A DNA stretch of 64,000 bases. Source: Lineus longissimus. Taxonomy: Eukaryota; Nemertea; Pilidiophora; Heteronemertea; Lineidae. The notes beneath the pieces were generated by a model, which worked only from the letters and a program-made list of their open reading frames with translations, had not been told where the DNA came from and made no database searches. Location of the stretch: the NCBI RefSeq assembly GCF_910592395.1, contig NC_088313.1:12006937-12070936 (forward strand), given 5' to 3'. The position numbers and the translations under genes are program-made. Positions 1 to 10,800 of this stretch are shown piece by piece. How positions within the stretch are numbered: position 1 is the first letter of the stretch; each line of letters starts with the position of its first letter.

Positions 1-1300
1 GTCTGTAAAATTAACGAATCGGTGTAGTTTGCAATAAATATTGTTTTGCAATCATATCATTTGTTGATTTTTGATTCAGAAGGGAGACATAATCTTCACT
101 CAACCACCTCGAAGGGAAAAACTCGACCATCCGCAAAAGCCGTACACAATGTACATACACTCAAGCTCCAGCTCTGCACACACACATGAGTATGGTTCGT
201 TCTATTGAATTGGAGTACCCGACATAATAAGACTCTTATCAGGATCCTACTTTTTTTATTCATCTACCCTCTTTTGATACATCCTGGACCCTTGCGATTG
301 TACAACCTCCTTCTTTTCCATATATACACACACCCGGAGAATCAAAATCCTGACCTCTGAGCATCAACTGCAAAATCCAGATTCCAAGTCATCTCCGAGT
401 CCCTCGATTGGGCGTCGTAAAGAACAGCGCACTCTTCGTTCAAAGACGTGATAAAGTTTGTATTCAACTTGTGCATTCGGATCTGTGGATATTGCATTGG
501 GAACACGATAATTGAAGTTTACATTAAAGGTTTCATCTGATAGGCTGCAATAAGTGAAAAGCTTTTGTTTTTCTTGCTTGAAGGTGCTTGAAATTAGTCC
601 ACACCAGGCACAGTATCTCTAAAGATCCGAATGTACGCACAATAAAATACAGCTATATGTAGGGAAGCCATGAGAAAACCATTTTGGCAAGGAAACTACC
701 GAGGGACTCGGAACTCAGGAATACCAAATGACTCGGAATCTCGACTTGGCACGAATTGCCCGGAGTTCAGGATTTCGATTCTCCAGGGTGATACATGTTC
801 CCTTCCGCTTACTCATCTGACAACAATGTTGTCCACCCGGAAGCGACTCATTGAAATTTAACATAAAAACTATGGCAGCACCTTTGAAGCGAACTATTGA
901 TAGGTGAAACTTCTGTATACCGTACGTAAGAGCAATATCCATGCGACTACAGTAGCCAAGACATTATCAAACTGATGTGATCAGGTTCATGCTGTCGACG
1001 ATTAGCCTAATTGGTAATGCCTGGCCTGCATCACCCTCTCCCTATAATACCAGCGTCGTAAACCCTATTGGATTTTGCCGGAGGTGTGGCGTCAACTATA
1101 GAATACTGTCCACCGTATGTGGGATCAGTCCTGGCATAGTCACCCAGGACCGTATTAATATGTGTTGGTCATGCAGATATAGGCCCTTTTAGGACGAAAA
1201 GTGGTGTTCTGCTCTCCCCCCTCACATCCCCACCATATATGCTAACCTCAGATGGTCCCTTAAGCACCGACAAAATACTTTACTGCTAACTAAAAAAATA
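1..1300. other. Non-coding stretch, nothing recognised
   Basis: I see no coding exon, RNA gene or repeat boundary here. The short open frames (63-75 codons near 670-1190) overlap one another on both strands and show no recognisable motif. An AT-rich start and several pyrimidine runs are the only structure. Confidence 0.6.
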
Positions 1301-1311
1301 TGTGATGCTGT

Positions 1312-1656
1312 GGAGTAAAAAAACTCATTTCGAAAATTACTCTAAAATTAGTGCCATCACTAAATCTCAAAACTGCCGAAAAGTGAAAGATGCAGCATCA
1401 TCGCTGTTCATATCAATGTTGTCTCTGAAACTATATATAAATAGTTTCATAAAAATCAGTGAATTTGAAGCTGGCGTTTGGTCTATCACGGAGCATTTGA
1501 AATTGCTATGTTAAGCTAATCGAAGAATTGTTCAAGTTGGCTTGGGTCAACGCGTGACCCGAGAGAGCTCTGTCCCAACGCATGTCTTTTGGAACGGGCG
1601 ATGGCTCTGTTGAAACCATAAGGTCCCTAGTTGCCTGACTCTTTATTTTAAAGAGA
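1312..1656 (+). repeat. Diverged partial copy of the 32.4-33.5 kb transposon
   Basis: This stretch aligns along its length with 33095-33454 in the same orientation. Shared blocks include 'gtgccatcac', 'tcgaagaatt', 'gagagagctctgtccca' and 'ttgcctgactctttattt'. It corresponds to roughly the right-hand third of the complete element described at 32378-33459. The terminal inverted repeat is mutated here and no left end is visible, so this is a truncated relic. It lies beside the BEL/Pao reverse transcriptase fragment. The alignment is by eye; identity was not computed. Confidence 0.8.
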
Positions 1657-1674
1657 TATGTAAATACTCCCAGA

Positions 1675-2333
1675 TCAAGTTTTTATGACTCTACGCTGTT
1701 TACGATTTTTGATGTGAGCCAATTTCGAATCAAAGTTTTTCAAGACGTGTAAATTTTCTAGTTTTGGACCGACCAGTTGATTCTGGTTCGCACCACCGGA
1801 TCCCCAATATTCTTTCAACTGGTAAGTTCTCCGAGTGGCTGTCGAAACTTTGGATTTTTGGTGCTCTCCATTCCTCGGGGTTTTGCTAACAACATTTTTA
1901 TCATTGCATTTGTACTCGTGGAGATAGAATCCTCCCTTTTGCAAAGTTCCCTTGATTTTTCTATCATCTCTGTTGTGACAACTGACTGAGTTCCATCATC
2001 AACATATAAATTACGGCGTATGAAATCTGAAGTGGCCTTTCCGAACTGACCTTCATATTGGTTTGAAGTCTCTTTCAGGGCGTAGTTCGCACAATCAGGG
2101 TATGACGTAGCACCAAAAATGTGGCGTGTCATTCTGTAGTCCTTCGGCTCGGTATCTAACTTGCCAATTGCCCACCACAGAAAATGTAAAAGGTCACGGT
2201 ACTCCTCTTCCACAGTGACTCAATAAAACATATTTCGGATGTCACATGTGAACGCTATTGGTTCCTTTCGAAACCGAGTCAGCACCCCACAGAGGTTATT
2301 TGTATGGTCTGGCCCCTTAATCAGTTGGCTTTT
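1675..2333 (-). pseudogene. BEL/Pao-type reverse transcriptase fragment, broken
   Basis: The minus strand carries part of a reverse transcriptase of the BEL/Pao LTR retrotransposon type. In order there is a '[15 protein letters not shown]' block (2223-2333), an 'EEYRDLLHFLWW' block, an 'FGATSYPDCANYAL' block, the catalytic YVDD box at about 1995-2006, and then a 'GGFYLHEYKCN' block. These match in order and spacing the family pattern in which RT reads along nascent template and the YVDD aspartates bind metal. The copy is dead: an in-frame TGA lies at 2220-2222, and the frame changes near 1940, just after the YVDD region. Similarity fades below about 1850. No protease, RNase H, integrase or LTR could be identified. 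Family assignment is firm from motifs; the clade is not determined. Confidence 0.85.
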
Positions 2334-2339
2334 TCACCC

Positions 2340-2880
2340 CGTCAGGCCCGTGAAATCAACTGCAACCTCTCCGAGCATCTCCCGCCTCACCGAGTCATGG
2401 CCAACAACCTCTCCGAGCAAATCCAGCCACCAACCGAAGACCTCCTCACAACAAGGCCCTCGTATTGACTGTTAAATGCGGTTAAATGTTTATTTCTGTT
2501 CTGTAAATTAACAAGTTATAAAGTATGCTTAAAATATCTCTCATTTCATGCATTTCAGAACAAGGTATTGATGAAGAAGTTGCAGTTAACGATTTTCTCA
2601 AAGTATCCACACTGTTGATTTGACACAGTTTGGGGTCAGCATGGTCTACAGTCACAGTGTACGGATTGCAGAGAAAGAAGATTGATTATTCATCACATTA
2701 GATACATGTATGTATTTTTTAGATGTGTAATTCTATTCTTTTGTCTTAGAAATGTTGTCAATTGTGATTCCTTATAAATGTATACCAGTTTGCAGTAATG
2801 TAATACTGCGTGGTATTCATGAGACTTTTAAAACTCATTCAAAACTCATTTTCGTGTCAGTTGTTGATTTATTTCATCTT
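2340..2880. other. Spacer between RT relic and spliced gene
   Basis: This interval should hold upstream exons of the + strand gene if that gene is intact. A short frame at 2395-2466 (beginning MANNLSEQIQPP) and an acceptor-like 'tgcatttcag' near 2550 exist, but neither can be joined in phase to the exon at 2887. I therefore see no supported exon here. Confidence 0.45.
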
Positions 2881-2886
2881 TTTCAG

Positions 2887-4039
2887 ATTGTACAGGATTA
2901 TGATTGTCTATTTAAAAATGGTGACAAACTAACCAAACTTTGGGATGGCTTTTTTGGTAAACACATCATTGCATATGCTTCAGCTGGTAAGAGGGGCAAT
3001 TGGCGTGAGAAGTAAGGTGTCAAAGACGTCCTGAATGAAGGTAATTTTTTAATGTTTTTCAAAGTAAATGCTATCAATCATATTCATACAAGTAGTACCA
3101 ACAGATTGTTGGCATTCATTCTAATGAAGTGAGCGTTGTTCTGCATTACTGCAGTATTTACTGGCCATAGGAGGGAGTCCAACAGGTTATATACTGTGTC
3201 GACTCTATTAAGCCGGTTTTGATCGGTAGGCCTATTACACGTAATGTAGGCTTTTTCAACAGGCACTCGTAAACCGGCTTAATAGCGTCTCCACAGTATT
3301 TACCCTATCTTGGCACTTGCTGCCGAATGCTGGCAGTGACAGGAATTGAACCCAAGACATTGGGATTACAAGTCCAATGCCTGACACAAGATCACTCCTG
3401 GTCCATTATGAAGGACAACATATTTTATTACTTATCTCATCTTTTATTTGTAGATGAAGAAAGTGTGGTGGCCCTCCAACTGTTGCCACACATACTGCCA
3501 CCAAAGCCCATCAAGTCCTCCAATGTTGTACACAGACCATCCAACTTGGAAGCAGCCAATGCTTTTATCAGGTTCAAACAGGTAAATATCTGGAGGCATA
3601 CATGCCTTGTGCCTGCTACATGTATGCTGTAGGGCTACAAAGAAAACTGGACTCGGAAGTAAATGAACCTGGCGTTGTGTGTAATTCACTCAGGAGTCCT
3701 ATTTACTACTAATCATCATTTCATTTATCTAAGTTCTGATCAATTCACAGGATTATTTCTGATTGTTTATATCTTTAATTGGACTTGCAGGCAACAACAA
3801 ACATACCAGCCTTCCTCGACACTGTAGAGGGATCTGTCCAACCGTTCATACTAGCTCTGGGGGATCGCCATAATCCGTCTCAATCATTCGTAGTAGTTGA
3901 GCGCAATGCAGTGGAGCAGCCATCTCTGTTGAAAGCAGTTGACTGCTGCTTCAAGCTTTTCTTTGCTCTGGACATCGCATATCCAGCAAGCTGTCACATT
4001 GTTTGGGAGTTTCTGCAGGATTTAGTACAATGTAGTTGA
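2887..4039 (+). CDS. 3' exons of a SAMD3-like uncharacterised protein
   Basis: Three exons join in phase with canonical GT-AG borders. Exon 2887-2986 follows 'tttttcag', ends in phase 1 and encodes IVQDYDCLFKNGDKL onward. Exon 3454-3581 follows 'atttgtag' and ends in phase 0. Exon 3791-4039 follows 'ggacttgcag', contains TTNIPAFLDTVEGSVQPFIL and ends in TGA. Conserved-looking blocks are 'QPFILALGD..NPSQSFVVVE', 'SLLKAVDCCFK' and 'VWEFLQ'. From memory these resemble the C-terminal half of proteins annotated as sterile alpha motif domain-containing protein 3-like, an expanded and poorly understood family in fish and invertebrates, often found near mobile DNA. Biochemical function is unknown. 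The start exons are not visible; only about 550 bp separates the first exon from the BEL relic, so this may be a 5'-truncated copy. A polyadenylation signal follows at once. The first intron carries a MITE. Confidence 0.75.
3192..3298. mobile_element. Small TIR MITE inside an intron
   Basis: About 107 bp bounded by inverted repeats. The left end 'tactgtgtcgactctatta' continues into 'agccggttt'. The right end is 'aaaccggcttaatag' followed by 'cgtctccacagta'. The stem is roughly 28 bp with a few mismatches, and the termini sit next to TA, as expected for a Tc1/mariner-type target. It lies wholly within the intron between exons 2986 and 3454, so it would be removed by splicing. Confidence 0.7.
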
Positions 4040-4051
4040 TGTTTGTTATTA

Positions 4052-4057
4052 AATAAA
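4052..4057 (+). terminator. Polyadenylation signal AATAAA
   Basis: A canonical AATAAA lies 13 bases after the TGA of the SAMD3-like exon, followed by a T-rich stretch. The 3' UTR would be very short. It supports 3791-4039 as a true terminal exon. Confidence 0.65.
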
Positions 4058-4299
4058 GTTTTAATTGTTAGAATCAAAAATAATTTCCTTTTCCTTCCTG
4101 CTCTGGATAGACTACAGATTCAGCTGGATGTCTTGTGGCGTCTCCGTCTGGGTTCAGACAAGATGGAAGTGACTCAAAACACTGGACTGGGGTCCAAGTC
4201 CATGATCGTTGACTGCTGGATACGAAAATGCAGCAAGATCATAATGCCCCAAAATACGGCCCATGTTAGATAATTACCACCAAGGAATAGTAATGGCGA

Positions 4300-4558
4300 C
4301 CACTACTCTCAGAAATAGTAAAAATTTAACCATTTATGTGGTTCAACCAAAACCACCAGGAATAGTTAACTATTCACAAATAACCATCAAAAGAGTAAAG
4401 TAATTACTATTTAATTGTAGAAAAAGTTACCATTTATATGGTTAAATATCTTAACTACTTTGAAGTAGTAAAAATTACTACTTCTATGTGGGTGCAATAT
4501 TAATCCATTAAATAGTAACTTTTTTACTATTAATAATAAAATAGTTCTTAGAGTGTGG
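4300..4558. mobile_element. AT-rich MITE abutting the gag relic
   Basis: The ends are imperfectly inverted: left 'ccactactctcagaaatagt', right (reverse complement) 'ccacactctaagaactat'. The interior is dense in TAGTAA/TTACTA. The right edge coincides exactly with the place where the minus-strand gag reading stops (after KKLP), so it either inserted into the gag or marks a deletion joint. No clear TSD could be read. Confidence 0.55.
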
Positions 4559-4906
4559 AAGCTTCTTCACCATTTTTCTATTCTCCTCAACATCGTTAAG
4601 ACCCTGGAGGTAAGCAACTGTCTCCAGGGCAGCTATTCAACTTGCCAGAAAATCTGAGAACCTTCGTATCTCCCTTCCGCCACCAAACGTTATTGGCGGC
4701 CACTCATTGATCTTGCGCTTATAGGCTTCTGCAACTATGAAGTGGTGGCCATAACGGTCCTTGGGTAGCTCCTTTGCCCTTACGTATGCATCAGGTGTTT
4801 GGAGTGTCAGGTAACCCATGATTGCCTCCTTGGCCTCACCAGCGGTGTATGTATTGAGGTAAAACGGTCTTTGAGAAGGTGAGCGAACAATGTCTTCTAT
4901 TAAAGC
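4558..4906 (-). pseudogene. BEL/Pao gag-like fragment, 3' part
   Basis: The minus strand encodes a run containing LIEDIVRSPSQRPFYLNTYT, 'GEAKEAIMGYLTL', 'YGHHFIVAEAYKRKINEWP', 'RRFSDFL' and 'YLQGLNDVEENRKMVKKLP'. This order fits the conserved Gag core of BEL/Pao retrotransposons (DUF1759-type), which builds the particle that packages element RNA. It is disabled by an in-frame TGA at 4637-4639 and by a TAA at 4907-4909 separating it from the upstream segment. The sequence ends abruptly at the MITE edge near 4558. The zinc-knuckle part is absent. Confidence 0.75.
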
Positions 4907-4921
4907 TTAAAAGGATTTCAG

Positions 4922-5400
4922 CTAGATCGGATAATGCAGCAGCTGTCCTTTGAAAATCTCCGGCTCCATTCTAGGGAGAGTGTCTTGTCGGTTAGCCAGG
5001 ATTTCTGCTAACTTTGATAACTCAATAGAAGTTGCATCGTCGTGCCCACTTGGCTCCGGCGGTCGAGGCCATTTTTTCAGCAAAACATCCCCATAACCGC
5101 TTGGATCGGGCACTGGACGCCTATCTGGGAAGTGACTACGATACTCGCTTGGATCAGACATGTGACGCCTTTCTGGCGAGTAACTATGATACCCGCTTGG
5201 CTCGAGCATGCGATGCGTCTCTGGCACACCACTATGATACCCGCCTGGCTCGGGCATGCGACGCCTCTCTGGCGAGTAACTATGATACCCGCTTGGCTCG
5301 AGCACGCGATGCTTCTCTGGCAAGACATTATGATACCCGCTTGGCTCGGGCATGCGATGCTTCTCTGGCAAGTCACTATTATACCTGCTTAGCTCGGGTT
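4922..5400 (-). pseudogene. Gag-like segment with 16-residue repeats
   Basis: A 149-codon minus-strand frame (4922-5371) starts with degenerate repeats of the type 'PEKHRMPEPSGYHS'. It then has 'SIELSKLAEILANRQDTLPR' and 'PEIFKGQLLHYP', which matches the block that normally begins the BEL/Pao Gag core. It is separated from the 3' gag segment by a frameshift and stop between about 4900 and 4925. The Pro/Glu/His/Tyr-rich repeats are low-complexity and account for most of the ORF. No start codon can be assigned. Confidence 0.65.
5112..5400. repeat. 48-bp minisatellite inside the gag relic
   Basis: About six copies of a 48-bp unit, for example starting 'atacccgcttggctcgagca', follow one another with roughly 80-95% similarity by eye. 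Because 48 is divisible by three, the unit encodes 16 residues without shifting frame, and several frames on both strands stay open through it. The + strand ORFs here are shadows of this array. Confidence 0.9.
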
Positions 5401-5495
5401 CGTCTTGCGTGTCCTAATAAACTTGATAACTCCTGGGGCTTGGTTCTTCCAACTTTTTATCAGGCCCCTTTATCTGTGATTCATTTCTGTGTTCA

Positions 5496-6026
5496 AACAC
5501 ACACCTCGGCCTCATCTACAATTTCTTGTATCAACTTTCCACGTTGTTGCCCAGGGGTGGAGGTTTGCGGGCGGCTAGCCAGCCGTGTATCCAAATTCTC
5601 AAGTTCACAGCTGAGTCTACGGATGTCCGCTTCAATAAACTTAGAAGCTATGTCACTTATCACAGCATCAATTCCTTTAACGTTCTGAAAATCCAGGGTA
5701 ACTTGAGTGCAACATTCAAAGTTTATTACTGTAGCGGCAATGATGTCCCTCCATGTGTGTAATCATGTCGTGGCTTTTTTCATCCAGCCTTATCTCGTCT
5801 CTCTCTCAACAAACTGTAGAACTAGGAAGACAACATCAACAAGCTTGATTTCGTTTACCATCCATTCACCAAGTAATAAACTTTGTAAGGCCTTTTTGAA
5901 TGCTCTATAAACTTTCTGGAATGAGGTAAATTCACTCATTTTGATGGGCCAAATAATCGGAAAAGGTTCAGGATCGCAGCAATGGCGGCAAAAGCGACCA
6001 CACGAGAAGAAAATAAGGGCCGCCAC
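5496..6026 (-). pseudogene. Possible N-terminal gag remnants, frameshifted
   Basis: Two minus-strand frames, 5496-5762 (containing 'NVKGIDAVISDIASKFIEAD' and 'LIQEIVDEAEVCV') and 5790-6026 (containing 'MSEFTSFQKVYRAFKKALQ'), lie in the position and orientation expected for the helical N-terminal part of the gag-like relic. They are split by at least one frameshift near 5765-5790 and end in a TGA at 5493-5495. Assignment rests on position, helical character and continuity, since no motif is decisive. Confidence 0.4.
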
Positions 6027-6851
6027 CTGAAATGCTTTAAGGCCGGCTACAACCGATAAAACTGTGATTTACCAAAAAAAAACAGACTGGCTACAGTCAC
6101 CACAGGTGCTAACGATCTGTTTTTTTCTAAAAATACATTCAATTTATTTGGTACAGACCAATTAGTGCCCAAAAATGACTCGATTTACAATTTTCTGAAT
6201 ATTGCCGATTTGAGACCAAATTTTTTTTTAAAGCGATCGTTAGGAACTGCTAGAATGCACAGATTGATATATTTTACAAAACATAATTTTTCAAATATAT
6301 CCATCCATACAAGAGAAAACTTGTAACAAAAATCAGAAAATATCGCGTGCCAACCGCCAGTAAGGTTCAGCTTTGTTATTGTAATTCACTTCATTCCCGC
6401 CACTGCCTATTGCTGTTCGGATATTCTGTGTGGTCACTTGCGATCACTTGTGGTCAATTGCAAACCAGGCCAATGGGCCTAGCTCTGACTGACCGAACAT
6501 GGAAGCCGAAATCTGCATTGAAGTAAATTTTGGTATGCACATGGTGTGAATTAGTAAGCATTTGATCAGAGGACCGCCGCTTGTCAAAAGTGCTGGCTGT
6601 ATGTGAACCCCAACCTTAAAGTGATGAAATGCCAAAACGAGAACAAAGGTCCATTATGGGACCGACAAACTAAATGATAATACCAAAAACCCCTACTTAT
6701 CTTTAGTTTAAGTCCCCAACAGTCAACAACGATTTCTTGATACATCAATTTTAATGAAAATTGAGATTGATACAAATTATTGAAAGTCCTGTAGATTTCT
6801 TAAAACATTATCAATTGATTTCATTCGAACTATGTGATGAATGGTAGTATC

Positions 6852-7889
6852 TATGGCAAGCCAAAGCGGAAAAAATGCAGGACTTCATTTGTACGTATAA
6901 GAACACAAATTTAACGTCAGGACCTTTCATTTTCTAATCTAAATCTCCTTTTTTCAATACTTTAAAACAAAATCACATCATAATTTTTTTTTAAAAGGGC
7001 TTTTTATTCATCATGGCCTCATATTTTCATATCCGTAAACTATCATTGATCATGTCAAAAATATTTCGGCCTGTAAAAAGATTTTTCATATCAATTTTTT
7101 TTCGTTTAGTAAAGACATTTTTTTATATACAGAAAAATTTTTATCATACAAATATTTTTATCATATCAGAGATTTTTTCGTTCAGTAAAAACATTTTCAT
7201 ACCAGGAGCACGTGACCGCAAAAATTGATGACGTCACGTTTGGTACAATTGTCGTGTTGCAAAAATGATTCCATGCTTCATATTGTAATCCTCCTGTATC
7301 ATTCAATTCCTCTCGAAATCTAAGTCGTGTACCGGTAATATACATGGTATAAATGACGCAAAACGAGGCAGAGACAATAAGAATTGTATTTCATCATCAA
7401 CTTAGATTTCGGGAGGAATTGAATGATACAGGAGGGTAACAATATGAAGCATGGAATCATTTTTGCAACACGACAATAGTACCAAACGTGACGTCATCAA
7501 TTTTTGCGGTCACGTGCTCCTGGAAGGTCACGTGCTCCTGGTATGCAAATGTTTTTACTGAACGAAAGAATTTCTGATATGATAAAAATATTTGTATGAT
7601 AAACATTTTTCTGTATATAAAAAAGGTCTTTACTAAACGAAAAAAAATTTATATGAAAAATCTTTTTACAGAACGAAATATTTCTGACATGATCGATGAT
7701 AGTTAACGGATATGAAAATATGAAGCCATGGTGAATAAAAAGCCCTTTTAAATTTGTTTATGATATGATGTTGTTTTAAAGTATTGAAAAAAGGAGATTT
7801 AGATGAGAAAATGAAAGGTCCTGACGTTAAATTTGTGTTCTAATACGTACAAATGAAGTCCTGCATTTTTTCCGCTTTGGCTTGCCATA
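6852..7889. mobile_element. 1038-bp foldback element, 6-bp TSD
   Basis: The left arm 6852-7325 and right arm 7400-7889 are near-complete reverse complements around a spacer of about 74 bp. The termini are 'tatggcaagccaaagcgg' and its complement. The flanking hexamer AGTATC is present at 6846-6851 and again at 7890-7895, the expected target-site duplication. The right arm has a small internal duplication of the 'ggtcacgtgctcctgg' block. There is no transposase, so this is a non-autonomous foldback or long-TIR element. The ORF at 7013-7228 is simply left-arm AT-rich sequence. The superfamily is not assigned. Confidence 0.92.
7209..7236. promoter_or_regulatory. E-box plus CRE-like pair in foldback arm
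   Basis: CACGTG at 7209-7214 is followed by TGACGTCA at 7229-7236. Both are perfect palindromic factor-binding consensus sites (E-box, CRE/ATF). The partner arm carries TGACGTCA at 7489-7496 and CACGTG at 7511-7516 and 7529-7534. Function is untested; the presence of the motifs is certain. Confidence 0.4.
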
Positions 7890-7899
7890 AGTATCCTCT

Positions 7900-10800
7900 C
7901 TTCAACTTAAAATTTTTTTTGTAGAATGCATTTTACGTAAATTGATGATCGGCTGGGAATAAGTTTTAGTGTTTTAATGACGCAAAATATTGGTAACAGA
8001 TGGTCTTTCATATGAGCTGTCTGTCATAAATTACACAAATTTGATTGTTAGTGTGGACTAACAGATTTAATTCAATAAAATGTTCCATATTTGAAAATCG
8101 ACGACCAACTTCTGTTATATACGTTGTCCCTTCGTATAAGCTCCCGCCAGGTGGCCAGTGTGTAACCACTATTGGCCAGTTACGGGCCACTCTCTGCAAT
8201 GCATTCAAGAGAGTGGTTGACTCTAGGGTGAGGCTAGACCAAGAGTGTTTCAAGGAGGTGTCATGGCGGAATATGCTAAATTTAGAAAAGCACATGGCTA
8301 AGTGACAGATAGTCACGTGATTGTCATGTGGCCAAAAAAAGAAGCATTGGCGGTGTGGTTGAAATATTTTATCAGTTCGCAAATTAGTTTTGTGGTGCTG
8401 TTCGTGTCAGTGTTGAAGTAGATGGTCCAACCAAAGGTCGCATAAAATAACTACAGGTTATGCACGCTATACCAAGAATCCCCTTATAAGGTATATTGTT
8501 GGATATACCTTAAGGTGACAGATGTCAGCTTCCTAATATGGGCTCAATTTAGTACAAGTACTATGCTACACCAGCAGGTGGCACCAGCATATAAAAACCT
8601 GAATTCCTGCGCAAATGTGAACATAGAACATTTTACTTACAATGCATCATGACATTGAATGAGATAAAACGACTGTGATCAAACTGAAACTTTGATAATA
8701 TCATTAAGTTTTTTCGAGCACCCTGTGGAACCCCCTGCAACCTGGGAACTGGATAATGATGCTGGACTAAGGAGGAAGGCGTATTTTTCCTATACCGTCC
8801 TACAAATTGACACCAATTTTGAAATGATAACATGACATTTTTGACCTCTTCCATAATACCATGAGGACCTGATCGAAGGGTCTGAATTTCTGAGAAAAGT
8901 TGAAATGTTACGGTTTAGAATCATTCCATTTTATGACTCGGCACCGGTTATCACCCAAAAACACTTAATTTAAAAAGGATATGGATGCCTTATGCTAGAA
9001 ATTCCAAGTCCATGTCAACAAATATATGTGATTTTATCTATTTTTAACACTCGAAAGTCCATTGATGATGTCATGACGTCATTGTGGTGTTCCCACAATG
9101 AGAGGATTTATTTTCATTTACATCAAGCACGTGGCCTAGAAATCACGTGTTTGGGAATCAAATTGTAATTGAATCAAGTTTTTGAAGCAAGAACACTCAG
9201 CAGGTTGCCCCCTCCCCCTTCATCGACCCCAAAAACTTGTGCCTAAATTGAGATCCCGGATAAAGAAACAAGACCACATTTTGCGCAGTACAAATTATTC
9301 CGGCCCAAAAAATTCTCGCCCAGCAGCCTGGTTTGTCTCAGCACCGATAGTGGCGCTCCTCGGTTCCGAAGTTGCATTCCCTGGACACAACAAAAAATAA
9401 AAGCTCTGTGATTAGTTAATGACAAGTAACATAAATATCGATAACGTCACTCGCTATCACATGTCTTTTTATCATTGGCATAGGTTGTTGAACACATGCA
9501 TTTTTTTATTTTGCTTCTGGTAATCATAAGAACGGCAATCCAAGCCTCCTATGGGTTGAATTCTCGCTTTTGACCTTTGGTGTGAAAATTTCCCCAATGC
9601 GGCAAATAAACAACATGTTACACTTAAATATTTCAAACGACACCTACTAGAATATCACTGACAAATATTTTCCAATTGTGAATTAACTGCAACAAAAACC
9701 TGTCATCAAGATTAAATGAGAGCCACGTGGATTTGTTTAAATGGTCGTACTATTTTAAGCAGGTGGCAAAATAATATATTACAATTAGCGACAAAAAATT
9801 TATTTCTGTATGTTCTTTGTGTCAGGTATCTTTATTTATGTCTACCATAAGACGTGTTCTCAATTTAAAACTTACTTGTTTGGCAACAAAAATATTTTTG
9901 TTATGTAGTAACAGTATAGTGACACGTAACGGCCCACTAGACGGTTCAGAGGTCAGACATACGTCAGACATACTACGTCACCCCCAGATTCTAGCGGTGA
10001 CGCGGCATATGACATAGGGGTGTGTCCAGGGTCTATGATGCAGCCATTTTGAATTGCTAATCAAGTAGACCCCGGATTAAGAGGTTGTCACCAATTCTCA
10101 TGGCTGCCATTTTAACAGGATTTTGAACAACCTGACCCTCCCTAGAGTCTCACGCCGACAATAGGGATATCTTGACCGCTATAGACAATGGCTCCTCTTC
10201 TAAAGTGTTACATTAAAACCTCCATCTAGTACACTGAATTATGTAAAAAAAACATTTGATTCGGTCTCCTTTAAGAATGGCATTTGCTTTAATAACCCAA
10301 AGGTGTTTTATCCCGCTCCTCCTTAATACACTTTTCTTGCGCCGTTCTCAATGTGATCGGTTTTTTTTTTTTTTTCATTCATGTATTCTTCTGAAGTCAG
10401 ATATTCAGTCATGTTTATAGGGCGAGAACAAGACATGAACTCATGTCGTGTTGCCATGGTAATTTAGAGGAAAGTTTATTGAAGCTTTAAAACTAAATCA
10501 TGCAAGCAACAGTTGGGTAGGTGTTTCAAACGACCGTGTTGTTAAAAGGGCGTAGTTTAGCATTGCTCTTCTAAATAACTGGGAAAAACCAATACTGACC
10601 AAAAGTAAGTTCATACAATTTATCTGTATATAACTTTCTGTGTGACAAGAATGCTTGTCCCCCTGGAATACGACCAATGGTGGTTATCTAAATATGCAGG
10701 AACTTCGTGCTTAGGCAGAAATATACCTTTCATCCGGGAAAGGGAAATGTGGCGTATCAAATCATGCTTGCGTGATCCTATTAATACCCACACTATAGGT

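Noticed and set aside
4043-4273. + strand ORF after the AATAAA
   Set aside because: Lies beyond the polyadenylation signal, has no acceptor and no recognisable motif.
5032-5688. 218-codon + strand ORF
   Set aside because: It is the complement of the 48-bp minisatellite and gag relic on the minus strand; its repeats follow the array, not a protein family.
7013-7228. 71-codon Phe/Ile-rich ORF
   Set aside because: It is the A+T-rich left arm of the foldback element.
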